Shown piece by piece: positions 18,707 through 27,717 of a stretch of DNA of 64,000 nt. This DNA comes from Sulfurimonas crateris. Its GTDB lineage: Bacteria > Campylobacterota > Campylobacteria > Campylobacterales > Sulfurimonadaceae. The notes under the pieces are model-generated. The model was not told the DNA's origin and did no database searches. It saw only the letters and a program-made list of their open reading frames with translations. The stretch lies in contig NZ_SZPX01000008.1 in assembly GCF_005217605.1 (NCBI RefSeq), forward strand, positions 62,001 to 126,000, in the 5' to 3' direction. Each line of letters starts with the position of its first letter. The first letter of the stretch is position 1. The position numbers were made by a program, and so were the translations under genes.

Positions 18707-19707
18707 TGGCGTATGCGGCATTTCGCTCTATAGGTGCTTATGTTCCTAGCAAAATTCTCTCAAATGAAGATCTCTCAAAAATGGTTGATACTTCTGATGA
18801 GTGGATAACAAAGAGAACAGGCATAAAAGAGAGGCATATCGCTGCAAGTGATGAGTTTACAAGCGATATGGGTGCCAAGGCAGCTAAACTCGCAATTGAG
18901 AGAAGCGGTTTAGATAAGAGCGATATTGATATGATCGTCTGCGCAACTATCTCGCCTGATTACTTCTGTATGCCATCAACCGCTACTATTATAAGCACAA
19001 AACTGGGTCTTGGAAATATCACTGCGTTTGATATATCTGCAGCATGTACAGGATTTGTCTACATTCTCTCAATAGCAAAAGCATTTATAGAGTCAGGAAT
19101 GAAAAAAAATGTTCTTATAATAGGTGCAGAAAAACTCTCGGCAATAACTGACTACAGCGACAGAGGCACTTGTATACTTTTTGGTGACGGTGCGGGTGCA
19201 GCGGTAATTAGTGCAACCGACAATAAAGAAGAGGCTATTATCGATATTCATACAGGCTCAGACGGTGAGTTTGCAGATCTTTTAATGACTCCAAACGGCG
19301 GAAGCGGGTCTGCACATGATGCACTTGAGCAGGAAGCTACAAGCTGTTTTATGCAGATGAAAGGGAACGAAACTTTTAAGGTTGCGGTCAAGACTCTCAC
19401 TAAAGATGTTGTGGAGATTTTAAAAGATAACAATATTCAGAGTTCTGATATTAAACATTTTGTGCCGCATCAAGCAAACTATAGAATTATAAAAGCAGTA
19501 GGCGATGCTTTAAAACTTCAAGATGAGCAGGTTGTTCTTACTGTTGAGAAGTATGGCAATACCTCAGGCGCTTCTATACCTATGGCTATAAATGATATTT
19601 ATGAGAGCGGAAGACTGGGAGCAGGGGAACTTATGCTGCTTGATGCTTTTGGCGGCGGACTTACATGGGGAAGCGCACTCGTGCCTTTTGCACCATTTAA
19701 AAAATAA
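18706..19707 (+). CDS. fabH: 3-oxoacyl-ACP synthase III
   Basis: 333 residues. The active-site Cys is in '[12 protein letters not shown]', the His in '[10 protein letters not shown]' and the Asn in '[12 protein letters not shown]', the Cys-His-Asn triad of KAS III. It starts fatty acid synthesis by condensing acetyl-CoA with malonyl-ACP. The 3' end overlaps the convergent HIT-family gene by 11 bases. Confidence 0.96.
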   Translation: MAYAAFRSIGAYVPSKILSNEDLSKMVDTSDEWITKRTGIKERHIAASDEFTSDMGAKAAKLAIERSGLDKSDIDMIVCATISPDYFCMPSTATIISTKLGLGNITAFDISAACTGFVYILSIAKAFIESGMKKNVLIIGAEKLSAITDYSDRGTCILFGDGAGAAVISATDNKEEAIIDIHTGSDGEFADLLMTPNGGSGSAHDALEQEATSCFMQMKGNETFKVAVKTLTKDVVEILKDNNIQSSDIKHFVPHQANYRIIKAVGDALKLQDEQVVLTVEKYGNTSGASIPMAINDIYESGRLGAGELMLLDAFGGGLTWGSALVPFAPFKK

Positions 19708-20080
19708 CTCTTTTGCCACCCTGTAAAGCCTGCTTTACTCTTTTAAAAAACTCTTCCTCATCAGGAAGATTTAACTTCGCCTCTCTTAGTTTTTCTCCCC
19801 ACATTGGGTTTGGAAAGTAGCTGTCACTCTCAAATCTTGCCATAACATGTATATGAACCCGCGGTAGCATATTTGCAAAAGATGCCATATTGATCTTTTT
19901 TGGTTTGTAGTACTCTCTCATCTCGCGCTCTATTATGTCATAAACTTCCCAGAGTCTCATGCGCAGCTCTTTTGGCATATCGCCTAGCTCTATAAAAGGC
20001 TCTTTTGTAAAAATTTTCAGCCATGGTATTTCACTGCTCTCTTTTTCAATATATAGTTCACTATCTTCATAAATTGTCAT
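19697..20080 (-). CDS. HIT-family hydrolase
   Basis: 127 residues. The histidine-triad region reads '[12 protein letters not shown]', with the first His of the canonical HxHxH replaced by Arg, a common variant, and the catalytic second and third His retained. The N-terminus '[24 protein letters not shown]' fits Ap4A-hydrolase-like HIT proteins, with 'F.......P....W.EKLR' later. It probably cleaves nucleotide phosphoesters in the cytoplasm. It lies convergent to fabH. Confidence 0.75.
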   Translation of the reverse strand: MTIYEDSELYIEKESSEIPWLKIFTKEPFIELGDMPKELRMRLWEVYDIIEREMREYYKPKKINMASFANMLPRVHIHVMARFESDSYFPNPMWGEKLREAKLNLPDEEEFFKRVKQALQGGKRVIF

Positions 20081-20156
20081 ATTTTCTCTTTTTTTTTGAG
20101 TAAATTATATCGTTTTTTGGAGTTTTAATTGAGGTTGTAAGTAGGAGATATAGGAG

Positions 20157-20180
20157 AAAACCCGAAATAGATTTCGGGTT
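20157..20180 (-). terminator. Intrinsic terminator of the DEAD-box helicase gene
   Basis: A perfect 10-bp stem (AACCCGAAAT / ATTTCGGGTT) with a 2-base apex lies 26 bases after the helicase stop. Read on the minus strand, the stem runs into TTTTC, giving a good rho-independent terminator. Confidence 0.75.
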
Positions 20181-20205
20181 ATATAGTTATTTGAAAGAGA
20201 AGTTT

Positions 20206-21759
20206 TTAATCTCTTGTTCTTGTACGGTTTCTATCCCCGCTTGGACGACTTCTCTCGCCAGAAGAGCTGTTGCCTCTATAGCCGCCCGAACGACTCTTCT
20301 CACCTGAACGATTTCTGTCGCTGCTGCTTGAGCGGCTTCTGTTTCCACGGAAACCTCCGCGCCCGCCTTTTGTATCTCTTCTGTTGGCAGCTCTCTCTAG
20401 TATTGCAGCCAGTTTATCAGCAGGAATACCGATTGAGTTTGGACCGGCAATAGTCTGTTTGTCTAAGATCATAGATACCAGCTTAAACATAATAGTCTCT
20501 TCGTCTATATCTTGTTTTAAGAGATCAAGAACTTGATGCGCTTCATCATAGATCTTTTGATCTTCTATATTTGTAACAATTGACTTCAAGTTTGTTGCTC
20601 TTAGGTCATTCTTGCTTGGAACAAATGCATGTGTCATAGTAGTTCCAACTTTTGATTTAATGCGTTGAAGCTCTTTAAACTCTAGAGGCGTTAAAAGTGT
20701 AATTGCTTTACCCTTTGTCCCTGCACGACCTGTTCGCCCGATTCTATGAACGTAAGACTCAGGATCAAAAGGGATATGGTAGTTAAAAACATGTGAGATG
20801 TTATCTACATGGATACCGCGAGCAGCAACATCTGTAGCAACTAAAACATTTACATTGTTGTTTTTGAAACCTTTGATTACTGTCTCACGTTGGCGCTGCT
20901 CCATATCTCCATGTAAGCCGTTTGCCAAATATCCTGCACTTGAGAGCACGTTTGAGAGTCTATCAACTTCGCTTTTTGTTCTACAAAAAACAACCGCTTT
21001 TTTACACTCTTCAGAATCCATAAGACGGATAATCGCATCATCTCTCTCATGCTCATCAATAACATAGTACTCTTGGTTGATGTCTGTATTTGTCGTCTCA
21101 CCCTGTGTGATACTAATAAACTCAGGATTGTCCAAAATTCTCTCAGCAAGAAGTTTAATAGGCTTTGGCATAGTAGCCGAGAATAGAAGTGTTTGACGGT
21201 TTGAAGGAAGATAAGAGAATATTTCATTAATATCATCTAAAAATCCCATATCAAGCATCTCATCTGCTTCATCAAGAACGACAATGCTTGGAGCGAAATC
21301 TTTTAATAGGTTCTTCTTAAGAATGTCAAGAAGTCTTCCCGGAGTAGCAACAACAACGCTTGCACCTCTTTGGATAAGGTCTATCTGTCTGTTGTAAGAG
21401 CTGCCGCCGTAAACTGTTACAGTTCTAGCACCTATGTTTCTTCCGTATTTAAAAAGCTCGTCACTTACTTGAGTCGCAAGTTCACGTGTCGGAGTAATAA
21501 CAAGTATGCCTACGCCGTCTTTTGGGTCTATATTGTTTAGTGCAGGAAGGCCGAAAGCCGCTGTTTTACCTGTTCCCGTGTGTGCCTGACCTACGATGTC
21601 GCGACCCGCTAGTACGAATGGTATTGCAGCTGCTTGAATAGGACTTGGAATTGTAAATCCCGCTTCCTTGATACTTTTGAGTATCTCTTTTTTTAGTCCT
21701 AGATCATCAAATGTGATCAACTTTGTTTCTGGTTGTGTTTGTGCATTTTCTTGCATCAT
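20206..21759 (-). CDS. DEAD-box RNA helicase
   Basis: 517 residues from the ATG at 21759, chosen because AAAGGAT precedes the ATGATG. It has the Q-motif region 'FDDLGLKKEILKSIKEAGFTIPSPIQ', motif I AHTGTGKT, DEAD, SAT, 'VATDVAARGIHVDN' and HRIGRTGRAG. The C-terminal ~60 residues are a basic RGG/RSG-rich tail that would bind RNA. These helicases aid ribosome assembly and mRNA decay, especially in the cold. The hexamer TATAAT at 21831-21836 and a 65-base leader suggest its own promoter. It resembles CsdA/DeaD and RhlE, and the subclass is unresolved. Confidence 0.93.
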   Translation of the reverse strand: MMQENAQTQPETKLITFDDLGLKKEILKSIKEAGFTIPSPIQAAAIPFVLAGRDIVGQAHTGTGKTAAFGLPALNNIDPKDGVGILVITPTRELATQVSDELFKYGRNIGARTVTVYGGSSYNRQIDLIQRGASVVVATPGRLLDILKKNLLKDFAPSIVVLDEADEMLDMGFLDDINEIFSYLPSNRQTLLFSATMPKPIKLLAERILDNPEFISITQGETTNTDINQEYYVIDEHERDDAIIRLMDSEECKKAVVFCRTKSEVDRLSNVLSSAGYLANGLHGDMEQRQRETVIKGFKNNNVNVLVATDVAARGIHVDNISHVFNYHIPFDPESYVHRIGRTGRAGTKGKAITLLTPLEFKELQRIKSKVGTTMTHAFVPSKNDLRATNLKSIVTNIEDQKIYDEAHQVLDLLKQDIDEETIMFKLVSMILDKQTIAGPNSIGIPADKLAAILERAANRRDTKGGRGGFRGNRSRSSSSDRNRSGEKSRSGGYRGNSSSGERSRPSGDRNRTRTRD

Positions 21760-21830
21760 TATCCTTTGGATAGGAGATGATACAAGCAAGCCGTAAACGG
21801 CAAGGCACCTTCCCCTAATATATTTGGCGA

Positions 21831-21836
21831 ATTATA
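21831..21836 (-). promoter_or_regulatory. Helicase promoter -10 element
   Basis: TATAAT on the minus strand, preceded by TTAGG. The inferred leader of about 65 bases contains a small GCCGT/ACGGC hairpin (21791-21802). Confidence 0.5.
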
Positions 21837-21991
21837 CCTAAATATATTGTGTTTTTGATTTAAATAAATTATATTGTGAATTAGTTAAGTTTATATTGTG
21901 TAAAAAGAAGCTCATTATGCTCAGGAGCAGTTAAAGAAATGGCGGCATTGTATAAATCACAAATTTTTTAAATTTTAGATATTATACTGTT

Positions 21992-22192
21992 ATGAAAATA
22001 GAGACACAATACAATTATGAAAAAACCTGGAGAACAACCAATGAGGATGACCTTCTTAAGATAATCGCCGAAGAGGTTGGAGATGCGGACCCAAAAGGCA
22101 CGCTTGCATATATAAAAGAGGCTATAACAACAGGCAAAGTTATTTTGGTGGGAAGCTGCAGATTTAGAAAAGCAGAGGAGCAGAGCAAATGA
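21992..22192 (+). CDS. Conserved-looking small protein upstream of a DoxX gene
   Basis: 66 residues, mixed charge, no signal peptide or membrane segment. I do not recognise the family. The stop overlaps the DoxX start as ATGA, so the two are coupled. There is no Shine-Dalgarno sequence before the ATG, and TATTAT (21980-21985) would place initiation on the A of the ATG, so the transcript may be leaderless. The sequence ends 'GSCRFRKAEEQSK'. Coding potential is supported mainly by the coupling. Confidence 0.6.
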   Translation: MKIETQYNYEKTWRTTNEDDLLKIIAEEVGDADPKGTLAYIKEAITTGKVILVGSCRFRKAEEQSK

Positions 22193-22572
22193 CAAATGAC
22201 GCAGCAAAACTCATCTTAAGGCTTACTGTCGGGATAATGATGCTTTTTCATGGGCTTGATAAGATAATTAACGGAATAGGCGGAGTTAAATATTTAACTG
22301 CTTCTGCAGGAGTTCCTGAATTTTTAGCTTACGGTGTTTACGTAGGCGAGATAGTAGTGCCTATCTTGATCCTGCTTGGAGCCTATGCAAGGATCGCCTC
22401 TTTGGTCTTGGCGTTTAATATGGTTCTGGCTATATTTTTAGCCTATGGAAACTCTCTCTTTGCTCTTGGCAAGCACGGCGCTCCTGTTTTTGAGCTTCCG
22501 TTCTTGTATCTTATTATGTCGATCTTAATATTTATGTTAGGAAGCGGAAAGTACGCGCTTAATAGTAAATAG
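22189..22572 (+). CDS. DoxX-family membrane protein
   Basis: 127 residues with four predicted transmembrane helices and the DoxX pattern: 'LRLTVGIMMLFHGLDKI' in helix 1, 'GVYVGEIVVPILILLGAYARIASLVLAFNMVLAIFLAYG' in helices 2-3 and a final helix ending 'GSGKYALN'. The biochemical role of stand-alone DoxX proteins is unsettled; some serve in thiosulfate-quinone or redox-linked membrane complexes. It is coupled to the 66-residue gene upstream and convergent with pssA. Confidence 0.8.
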   Translation: MTNDAAKLILRLTVGIMMLFHGLDKIINGIGGVKYLTASAGVPEFLAYGVYVGEIVVPILILLGAYARIASLVLAFNMVLAIFLAYGNSLFALGKHGAPVFELPFLYLIMSILIFMLGSGKYALNSK

Positions 22573-22578
22573 CCGACT

Positions 22579-23136
22579 CTAAGGGTGGGGAACCTTAATT
22601 TTCGAGTTAAGGCTCCATCCTATAATAATCATAAGAAACATTACTGCAAGTGCAGACAGTATCTCATAAGCAGAGGCCAAGTAAACAAGCCATAGCAGGA
22701 TCGCACCCAATGGAGTAGGCACGCCTGTGAAGTATTTGCTTACCTCTCCCGCATCTGAGTTTATGTTGAACTGTATTAATCTTCTAAGTCCTGAAATAAC
22801 GTAGTAGATGCTTATAGCTGCCGCAATTAGAAGCATCACACTAGAGAGCTCTTTTGAGTAGACTGCTTGAAAAATCAGAAAAATAGGAACAAGAACGAAG
22901 CTTAGAAAATCCGCAAAGCTGTCAAGCTGAACTCCAAACTCATTTGAAAGATCGTATTTTCTGGCGATCTTACCGTCAAATATATCAAAAGCTCCTCCTA
23001 TCCAAGCGAGAATAATCGCCGTAAAAAAGTTGTTTTGGGTTATAAAGTATGTAGCCAACAGCCCAGCTGTTATATTTGCAAAAGTAAACATATTGGCAAG
23101 ATTAAAGTGTGATCTGTTAGTGAATAAAAATTTCAT
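22579..23136 (-). CDS. pssA: CDP-diacylglycerol-serine O-phosphatidyltransferase
   Basis: 185 residues with about six membrane helices. The CDP-alcohol phosphatidyltransferase signature is complete: 'DIFDGKIAR', then a Gly 'EFG' and 'DSFAD' (DxxDGxxAR-x8-GxxxDxxxD). It makes phosphatidylserine, precursor of phosphatidylethanolamine. The N-terminal 'HFNLANMFTFANITAGLLA' matches the membrane PS synthase subtype. PS synthase is more likely than PgsA because of this N-terminus. Confidence 0.85.
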   Translation of the reverse strand: MKFLFTNRSHFNLANMFTFANITAGLLATYFITQNNFFTAIILAWIGGAFDIFDGKIARKYDLSNEFGVQLDSFADFLSFVLVPIFLIFQAVYSKELSSVMLLIAAAISIYYVISGLRRLIQFNINSDAGEVSKYFTGVPTPLGAILLWLVYLASAYEILSALAVMFLMIIIGWSLNSKIKVPHP

Positions 23137-23232
23137 CTATTTCCCTCGTAATATTGGAGAAATTATATCTAAGAAAGTATTTAAAAAAAAGATTGTTTTA
23201 ATAAAAGGTTTAAATTAATCTCTCTTTAATAT

Positions 23233-23251
23233 GATACCGATTATCATCATA
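23233..23251 (+). promoter_or_regulatory. Putative Fur box upstream of feoAB
   Basis: A 19-bp site starting GATA, with ATCAT in its right half, matches the classical Fur box GATAATGATAATCATTATC at 14 of 19 positions. It is 25 bases before the feoA ATG at 23276. Iron repression of feoAB by Fur is established in related bacteria; here it is inferred from the site. Confidence 0.65.
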
Positions 23252-23275
23252 AAAAATAATTGCCAAAGAGAAGAT

Positions 23276-23530
23276 ATGCACACTAAAGCAGACAATAAAG
23301 AGACAAAAAGGTTAATTGATTGTAAAAAATCGTGCATGGTAAGAGTCGTTAAACTAAATGCCGATGCAGAACTAAAGCAGAGACTTATCTCTTTTGGAAT
23401 AATGAAAGAGGCTATTTTGGAAGTCCTTGAACACGCTCCCGCAAAAAGTACGATAGAGGTAAAAGTGGGCAAGATGAGAATAGCGCTTCGAGCAAAAGAG
23501 GCAGAATTAATAGAGGTTGCGCCACTGTGA
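23276..23530 (+). CDS. feoA: Ferrous iron transport protein A
   Basis: 84 residues, SH3-like FeoA domain: 'VVKLNADAELKQRLISFGIMKEAILEVLEHAP....IEVKVGKMRIALRAKEAELIEV'. The ATG at 23276 (after AGAGAAG) is chosen, because the earlier ATG at 23231 falls within or just before the Fur box. FeoA is a cytosolic partner of FeoB. The stop overlaps the feoB GTG start by 4 bases. Confidence 0.88.
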   Translation: MHTKADNKETKRLIDCKKSCMVRVVKLNADAELKQRLISFGIMKEAILEVLEHAPAKSTIEVKVGKMRIALRAKEAELIEVAPL

Positions 23531-25665
23531 ATAGAGATATAAAAGCATGTCCAGTAACGGCAAAACATATAAAAGTAGCACTAGTCGGACAGCCAAACGT
23601 CGGCAAAAGCATGCTTATAAACTCCATATCGAATGCAAATCTGCATGTTGGGAACTTTACGGGAGTCACGGTTGAGAAGAGTGAAGTTCTTTTTGATTAT
23701 AAAGATTATCACTTTACCGTGGTCGATCTGCCCGGAACCTATGCGCTCAACGATTACACTATCGAAGAGAGAGTGACAAGTGATTATCTTCTTACGCAGG
23801 ATTATGACCTTATTATAAATGTTGTAGACTCTACAAATCTGCAAAAAAATCTTCAGCTTACAGCAGAGCTTATGAGTATCGGTAAAAAGATGATACTAGC
23901 ACTTAATATGAGTGATGAAGCGGACAAAGAGGGCACTCTGATAGACGACAAATATATGTCCGAACTTTTAGGATTTGGCTGCGTTAAGGTCTCTGCAGTT
24001 ACAAAAAAAGGTATAGCAGAGCTTATAGAGGCCATTGTAAAAGAGTATGAAAATGAGGCTATGGAGTACAAGCTTATCTTCAGCGAAGCGGTTGAAGAGG
24101 AGATAACGGTAATAGTTGATTATCTTGCAAAACATAAATATGAAGATCAAAATTCATATAGAAATATAGCGATAAATCTTCTAAAAAACACAAAACATAC
24201 CTATGCAAAGCTTCATGATGACCCGATATGGACAGAGCTGCAGCCTATTTTAATAGATGCATCAAAACATATAGAACTCCATCATGATTCAAGTGATATT
24301 AAAGAGGCTTTTGCCTCCGAGTATGCCTCTTTTAACAGAGGAGTAGTAACTGAGGTCTTAAAACAGGATTTAAAGCTCTCAGAGAAGACCATGACCGACA
24401 AAATAGACTCCGTGCTGATCCATCAGGTATTCGGTATACCGATATTTCTATTTTTTATGTGGGCGCTTTTTCAGCTTACTTTTGAGATAGGCTCTATCCC
24501 CATGGAGTGGATAGATGCTCTATTTTCATGGCTTGGAAGCACTATAGGAGCGACCATAGCAAATGATGATGTCCGCTCCCTCGTGGTTGATGGAATCATC
24601 TCCGGAGTCGGTGCAGTTGTTCTTTTTGTACCAAATATCGCCATACTCTTTATAGGTATAGCACTTTTGGAGAGTACGGGGTATATGTCAAGGGTTGCAT
24701 TTTTGCTTGACGGATTTTTTCACAAATTCGGTCTTCACGGGCAGTCGTTCATACCTCTTGTAACAGGTTTTGGATGTTCCATTCCTGCCTATATGTCCGC
24801 GAGAATATTAAAAAATGACCGTGACAGACTTTTAACTCTCTTTATCATAGGGTTTATGAGCTGCGGGGCAAGACTCCCCGTATATGTTCTCTTTGCAGGG
24901 GCATTTTTCTCTGAAAGTATGGCGGGAAATGTTCTCTTTGCCATCTATATAACGGGTGCAATGCTTGGGCTTTTTGCGGCTAAAGTACTGAAATTAACCG
25001 CTTTTAAGGGAATGGATGAACCATTTGTTATGGAGATGCCAAAATACAGACTTCCTTCGTTAAAGCTCATCTGGCACACTGTTGTGACAAAGACTCTTAT
25101 GTATCTAAAAAAAGCGGGTACGTTTATCGCGGCAGCTTCAATACTTATTTGGTTTTTGAGCAACTATCCGCACAATCAAGAGCTTGAAGAGAGTTACGCC
25201 CTAAAGATTGAAAAAGCGGTAGATGAAGAGGAGAGAAGAGTTATTGAAAATAGTCTCGCAGAGGCTAATATGGAGCAGAGCTATCTGGGACGTATCGGTA
25301 AATTTTCAGAGCCTATCTTTGCACCGCTCGGATTTGACTGGAAGATGAGCGTCGCTCTTCAGACAGGACTTGCGGCAAAAGAGGTTGTAGTATCAACTCT
25401 CGGTGTATTGTATGCTCTTGGGGATGATGTGAACGAGGAGAGCTCTTCGCTAAAAGAGATAATCTCTAAAAATATCCCGTTTCCATCCGCGGTTGCATTT
25501 ATAGTCGTGGTCATGATATATCTGCCGTGTCTGGCAGCTTCGGTTGTCTTTACGCGTGAGGCAGGAGGTATAAAGTACTTCTTTTACCTTTTGGCTTTTA
25601 CATCAATAGCGGCGTATTCGCTGGCATTTATTGCCTATAACGTCACTTCTATGCTGTATAACTAA
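23527..25665 (+). CDS. feoB: Ferrous iron transporter B
   Basis: 712 residues, GTG start. The N-terminal G domain has G1 'GQPNVGKS', G3 DLPG and G4 'NMSD'. The C-terminal membrane part has the two Gate motifs 'GFGCSIPAYMSARI' and 'SCGARLPVYVLF', each with a conserved Cys. It imports Fe2+ across the inner membrane. It is coupled to feoA by GTGA overlap and likely under the Fur box at 23233. Confidence 0.96.
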   Translation: MNRDIKACPVTAKHIKVALVGQPNVGKSMLINSISNANLHVGNFTGVTVEKSEVLFDYKDYHFTVVDLPGTYALNDYTIEERVTSDYLLTQDYDLIINVVDSTNLQKNLQLTAELMSIGKKMILALNMSDEADKEGTLIDDKYMSELLGFGCVKVSAVTKKGIAELIEAIVKEYENEAMEYKLIFSEAVEEEITVIVDYLAKHKYEDQNSYRNIAINLLKNTKHTYAKLHDDPIWTELQPILIDASKHIELHHDSSDIKEAFASEYASFNRGVVTEVLKQDLKLSEKTMTDKIDSVLIHQVFGIPIFLFFMWALFQLTFEIGSIPMEWIDALFSWLGSTIGATIANDDVRSLVVDGIISGVGAVVLFVPNIAILFIGIALLESTGYMSRVAFLLDGFFHKFGLHGQSFIPLVTGFGCSIPAYMSARILKNDRDRLLTLFIIGFMSCGARLPVYVLFAGAFFSESMAGNVLFAIYITGAMLGLFAAKVLKLTAFKGMDEPFVMEMPKYRLPSLKLIWHTVVTKTLMYLKKAGTFIAAASILIWFLSNYPHNQELEESYALKIEKAVDEEERRVIENSLAEANMEQSYLGRIGKFSEPIFAPLGFDWKMSVALQTGLAAKEVVVSTLGVLYALGDDVNEESSSLKEIISKNIPFPSAVAFIVVVMIYLPCLAASVVFTREAGGIKYFFYLLAFTSIAAYSLAFIAYNVTSMLYN

Positions 25666-25717
25666 ATATTTGCGCAATATTAACTACTTATTAGCGCATA
25701 TTTGCTAGAATTGCCAC

Positions 25718-26380
25718 ATGAAAAAAATATTAATGATTGAAGATGATTTAGAATTAGCGGAGATACTAACGGAGTATCTGCAGCAGTTTGATTTTGAGAT
25801 TATCACCGAAGATGACCCGTTTAAAGCAGTAAGCATATTGAAGTTGGAGCCTTTTGATCTAGTTATTTTAGATCTTACACTGCCTGGAATGGACGGTTTA
25901 GAGGTTTGTGAAGCGATCCGTGAGAGACAGGATATTCCTATTATTATCTCCTCTGCCAGAAGCGATGTGACTGACAAAGTAAAAGCGCTTGAACTCGGAG
26001 CGGACGACTACCTTCCAAAGCCTTATGATCCAAGAGAATTAGAAGCGAGAATACACTCCGTTCTTAGACGTTATGAAGCGAAATCACAGCAAAAAGAGGA
26101 GTCTAAAAGCGACTTTAAGTGTGATGCATCTTCGATGATGATCACATATAAGGGCAGAAATATAGACCTTACAAAAGCGGAGTTTGGTATTCTCTCTTAC
26201 ATGATAGCCAAGCAGGGGCTTGTCGTCTCAAGAGAAGATCTGATCCATAATGTAAATGCCATAAATGAAGACTCTTCTAACAAAAGTATTGACGTAATGG
26301 TCGGCAGAATCAGAAACAAACTCGGAGACAAATCTCTTATAGAGTCGGTAAGAGGCGTTGGCTATAAACTTCTTAAGTAG
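25718..26380 (+). CDS. OmpR/PhoB-family response regulator (ArsR-like)
   Basis: 220 residues. The receiver domain has an acidic pocket 'EDD' at 8-10, phosphoacceptor D52 ('LVILDLTLPG') and the conserved Lys in 'PKPYDPREL'. The C-terminal winged helix has 'VMVGRIRNKLG...IESVRGVGYKL'. 'IPIIISSARSDV.DKV.ALE.GADDYLPKPYDP' closely resembles H. pylori ArsR (HP0166), the acid-response regulator. The partner kinase follows 39 bases downstream. Confidence 0.9.
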   Translation: MKKILMIEDDLELAEILTEYLQQFDFEIITEDDPFKAVSILKLEPFDLVILDLTLPGMDGLEVCEAIRERQDIPIIISSARSDVTDKVKALELGADDYLPKPYDPRELEARIHSVLRRYEAKSQQKEESKSDFKCDASSMMITYKGRNIDLTKAEFGILSYMIAKQGLVVSREDLIHNVNAINEDSSNKSIDVMVGRIRNKLGDKSLIESVRGVGYKLLK

Positions 26381-26419
26381 CCATTTTTCTCCTCTTGTTA
26401 CAAAGACGGAGAGATAGAA

Positions 26420-27694
26420 GTGCGCCAGCATGCTGTTTTAATAACCGTTCTATTCGCGCTTGGGGTTACCATCGTAAGTGTAAGCATTGTCTTTTGGGAA
26501 TTTTTTCTACTAAACAAACAGCACTATATTGACCACATCTTTACAAAACACGCGACAATCACTCAAATATTTCGCCAGCATCAGCAAAAACAGCACTCTC
26601 AGATCATGCTTGAGGCAAATCTTGCCGTCTACAACTTTGTGCTTGAAAAAGATAAAGAGGCGATAAAGACGATTCTAAATAATGCAAAAGTTCTAAAAAA
26701 GAAGGATTTTCAGAGCGTGAACTCATCCTTGACCTTTTCACAGGGCGGATTTTTCACCAAAAAAACGGTGACGGATCTCACCGCTTCAATGCTTGAATTC
26801 AACAAAAAAATATACTTTTACATTAAATCCCCTACATCTTCGGTTTTGATCTTGGATGAGGAGCTAAAGCCTTACAGATACTGGAGTGTCGCCTACTCAT
26901 ATATGACTATCTTGGTCATCATCTCATTCTCTTTTGTTTTGATACTGCAGAGACTGAGACCGCTTATTCGCTTAAGGAAAAAGATCGCACTTTACGGTGA
27001 CGGTAATATGAACATCTCTTTTAAGACCAAAGGTCATGATGAGATAGCGCTTATCTCAAATGAGCTTGAAGCAACAAGAGAGAAGATAAATATCATTTTA
27101 GAGTCAAGAACCCTATTTTTGAGAAATCTGATGCACGAGCTAAAGACTCCTATTGCAAAAGGCACCATCGCTACACAGATGCTTGAATCCCAAAAGCAAA
27201 GAGACAGGTTCAGCTCGATATTTGGTCGTTTGGAGTCTTTGGTTAATGAGTTTGCGCTCATTGAAGAGGTTACAAGCCTTGGAGACAAGACGGACTTTAA
27301 GGAGTATCGTCTTATTGATATTATCGACGGTGCCATAGATATGGCAATGATAGATAGAAATTGTGTTGAGGTCAATGTAGATGCAAGCTATAAGATAAAT
27401 GCAAACTACAGGCTCTATACGACTGCAATTAAAAATATGATAGACAACGGCATAAAGTACTCCACTGATTCGCACGTTAAGATACTTATAAAAAATGAAG
27501 AGCTCTGTTTTGAGAGCAAGGGTGAATGTATCGCACATCCGCTTCAATATTACATAGAACCTTTTACAAAAGACAACCCAGCAAAGAACAGTTTCGGACT
27601 GGGTCTCTACCTTGTAGACTCTATTTTAAAAGCACACAATCAGGTACTTGCACACGAGTATGAAAATGGTACGAATCGCTTTATTTTTGCATAA
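26420..27694 (+). CDS. Sensor histidine kinase (ArsS-like)
   Basis: 424 residues, GTG start. One membrane helix (about 7-30), a periplasmic region to ~155, a second helix (~157-177), HAMP-like linker, H-box with H239 in 'MHELKTPIAKG', N-box 'NMIDNGIKYS' and G-box 'SFGLGLYLV'. 'RNLMHELKTPI.KG' is characteristic of the ArsS-type kinases of Campylobacterota. It phosphorylates the adjacent regulator in response to an envelope signal that cannot be told from sequence. Confidence 0.88.
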   Translation: MRQHAVLITVLFALGVTIVSVSIVFWEFFLLNKQHYIDHIFTKHATITQIFRQHQQKQHSQIMLEANLAVYNFVLEKDKEAIKTILNNAKVLKKKDFQSVNSSLTFSQGGFFTKKTVTDLTASMLEFNKKIYFYIKSPTSSVLILDEELKPYRYWSVAYSYMTILVIISFSFVLILQRLRPLIRLRKKIALYGDGNMNISFKTKGHDEIALISNELEATREKINIILESRTLFLRNLMHELKTPIAKGTIATQMLESQKQRDRFSSIFGRLESLVNEFALIEEVTSLGDKTDFKEYRLIDIIDGAIDMAMIDRNCVEVNVDASYKINANYRLYTTAIKNMIDNGIKYSTDSHVKILIKNEELCFESKGECIAHPLQYYIEPFTKDNPAKNSFGLGLYLVDSILKAHNQVLAHEYENGTNRFIFA

Positions 27695-27717
27695 GTTTTT
27701 AAGTGTAAACTAATGTA

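Noticed and set aside
23231-23530. Longer feoA starting at ATG 23231
   Set aside because: The Fur box lies inside the extra segment, and ATG 23276 has a proper RBS.
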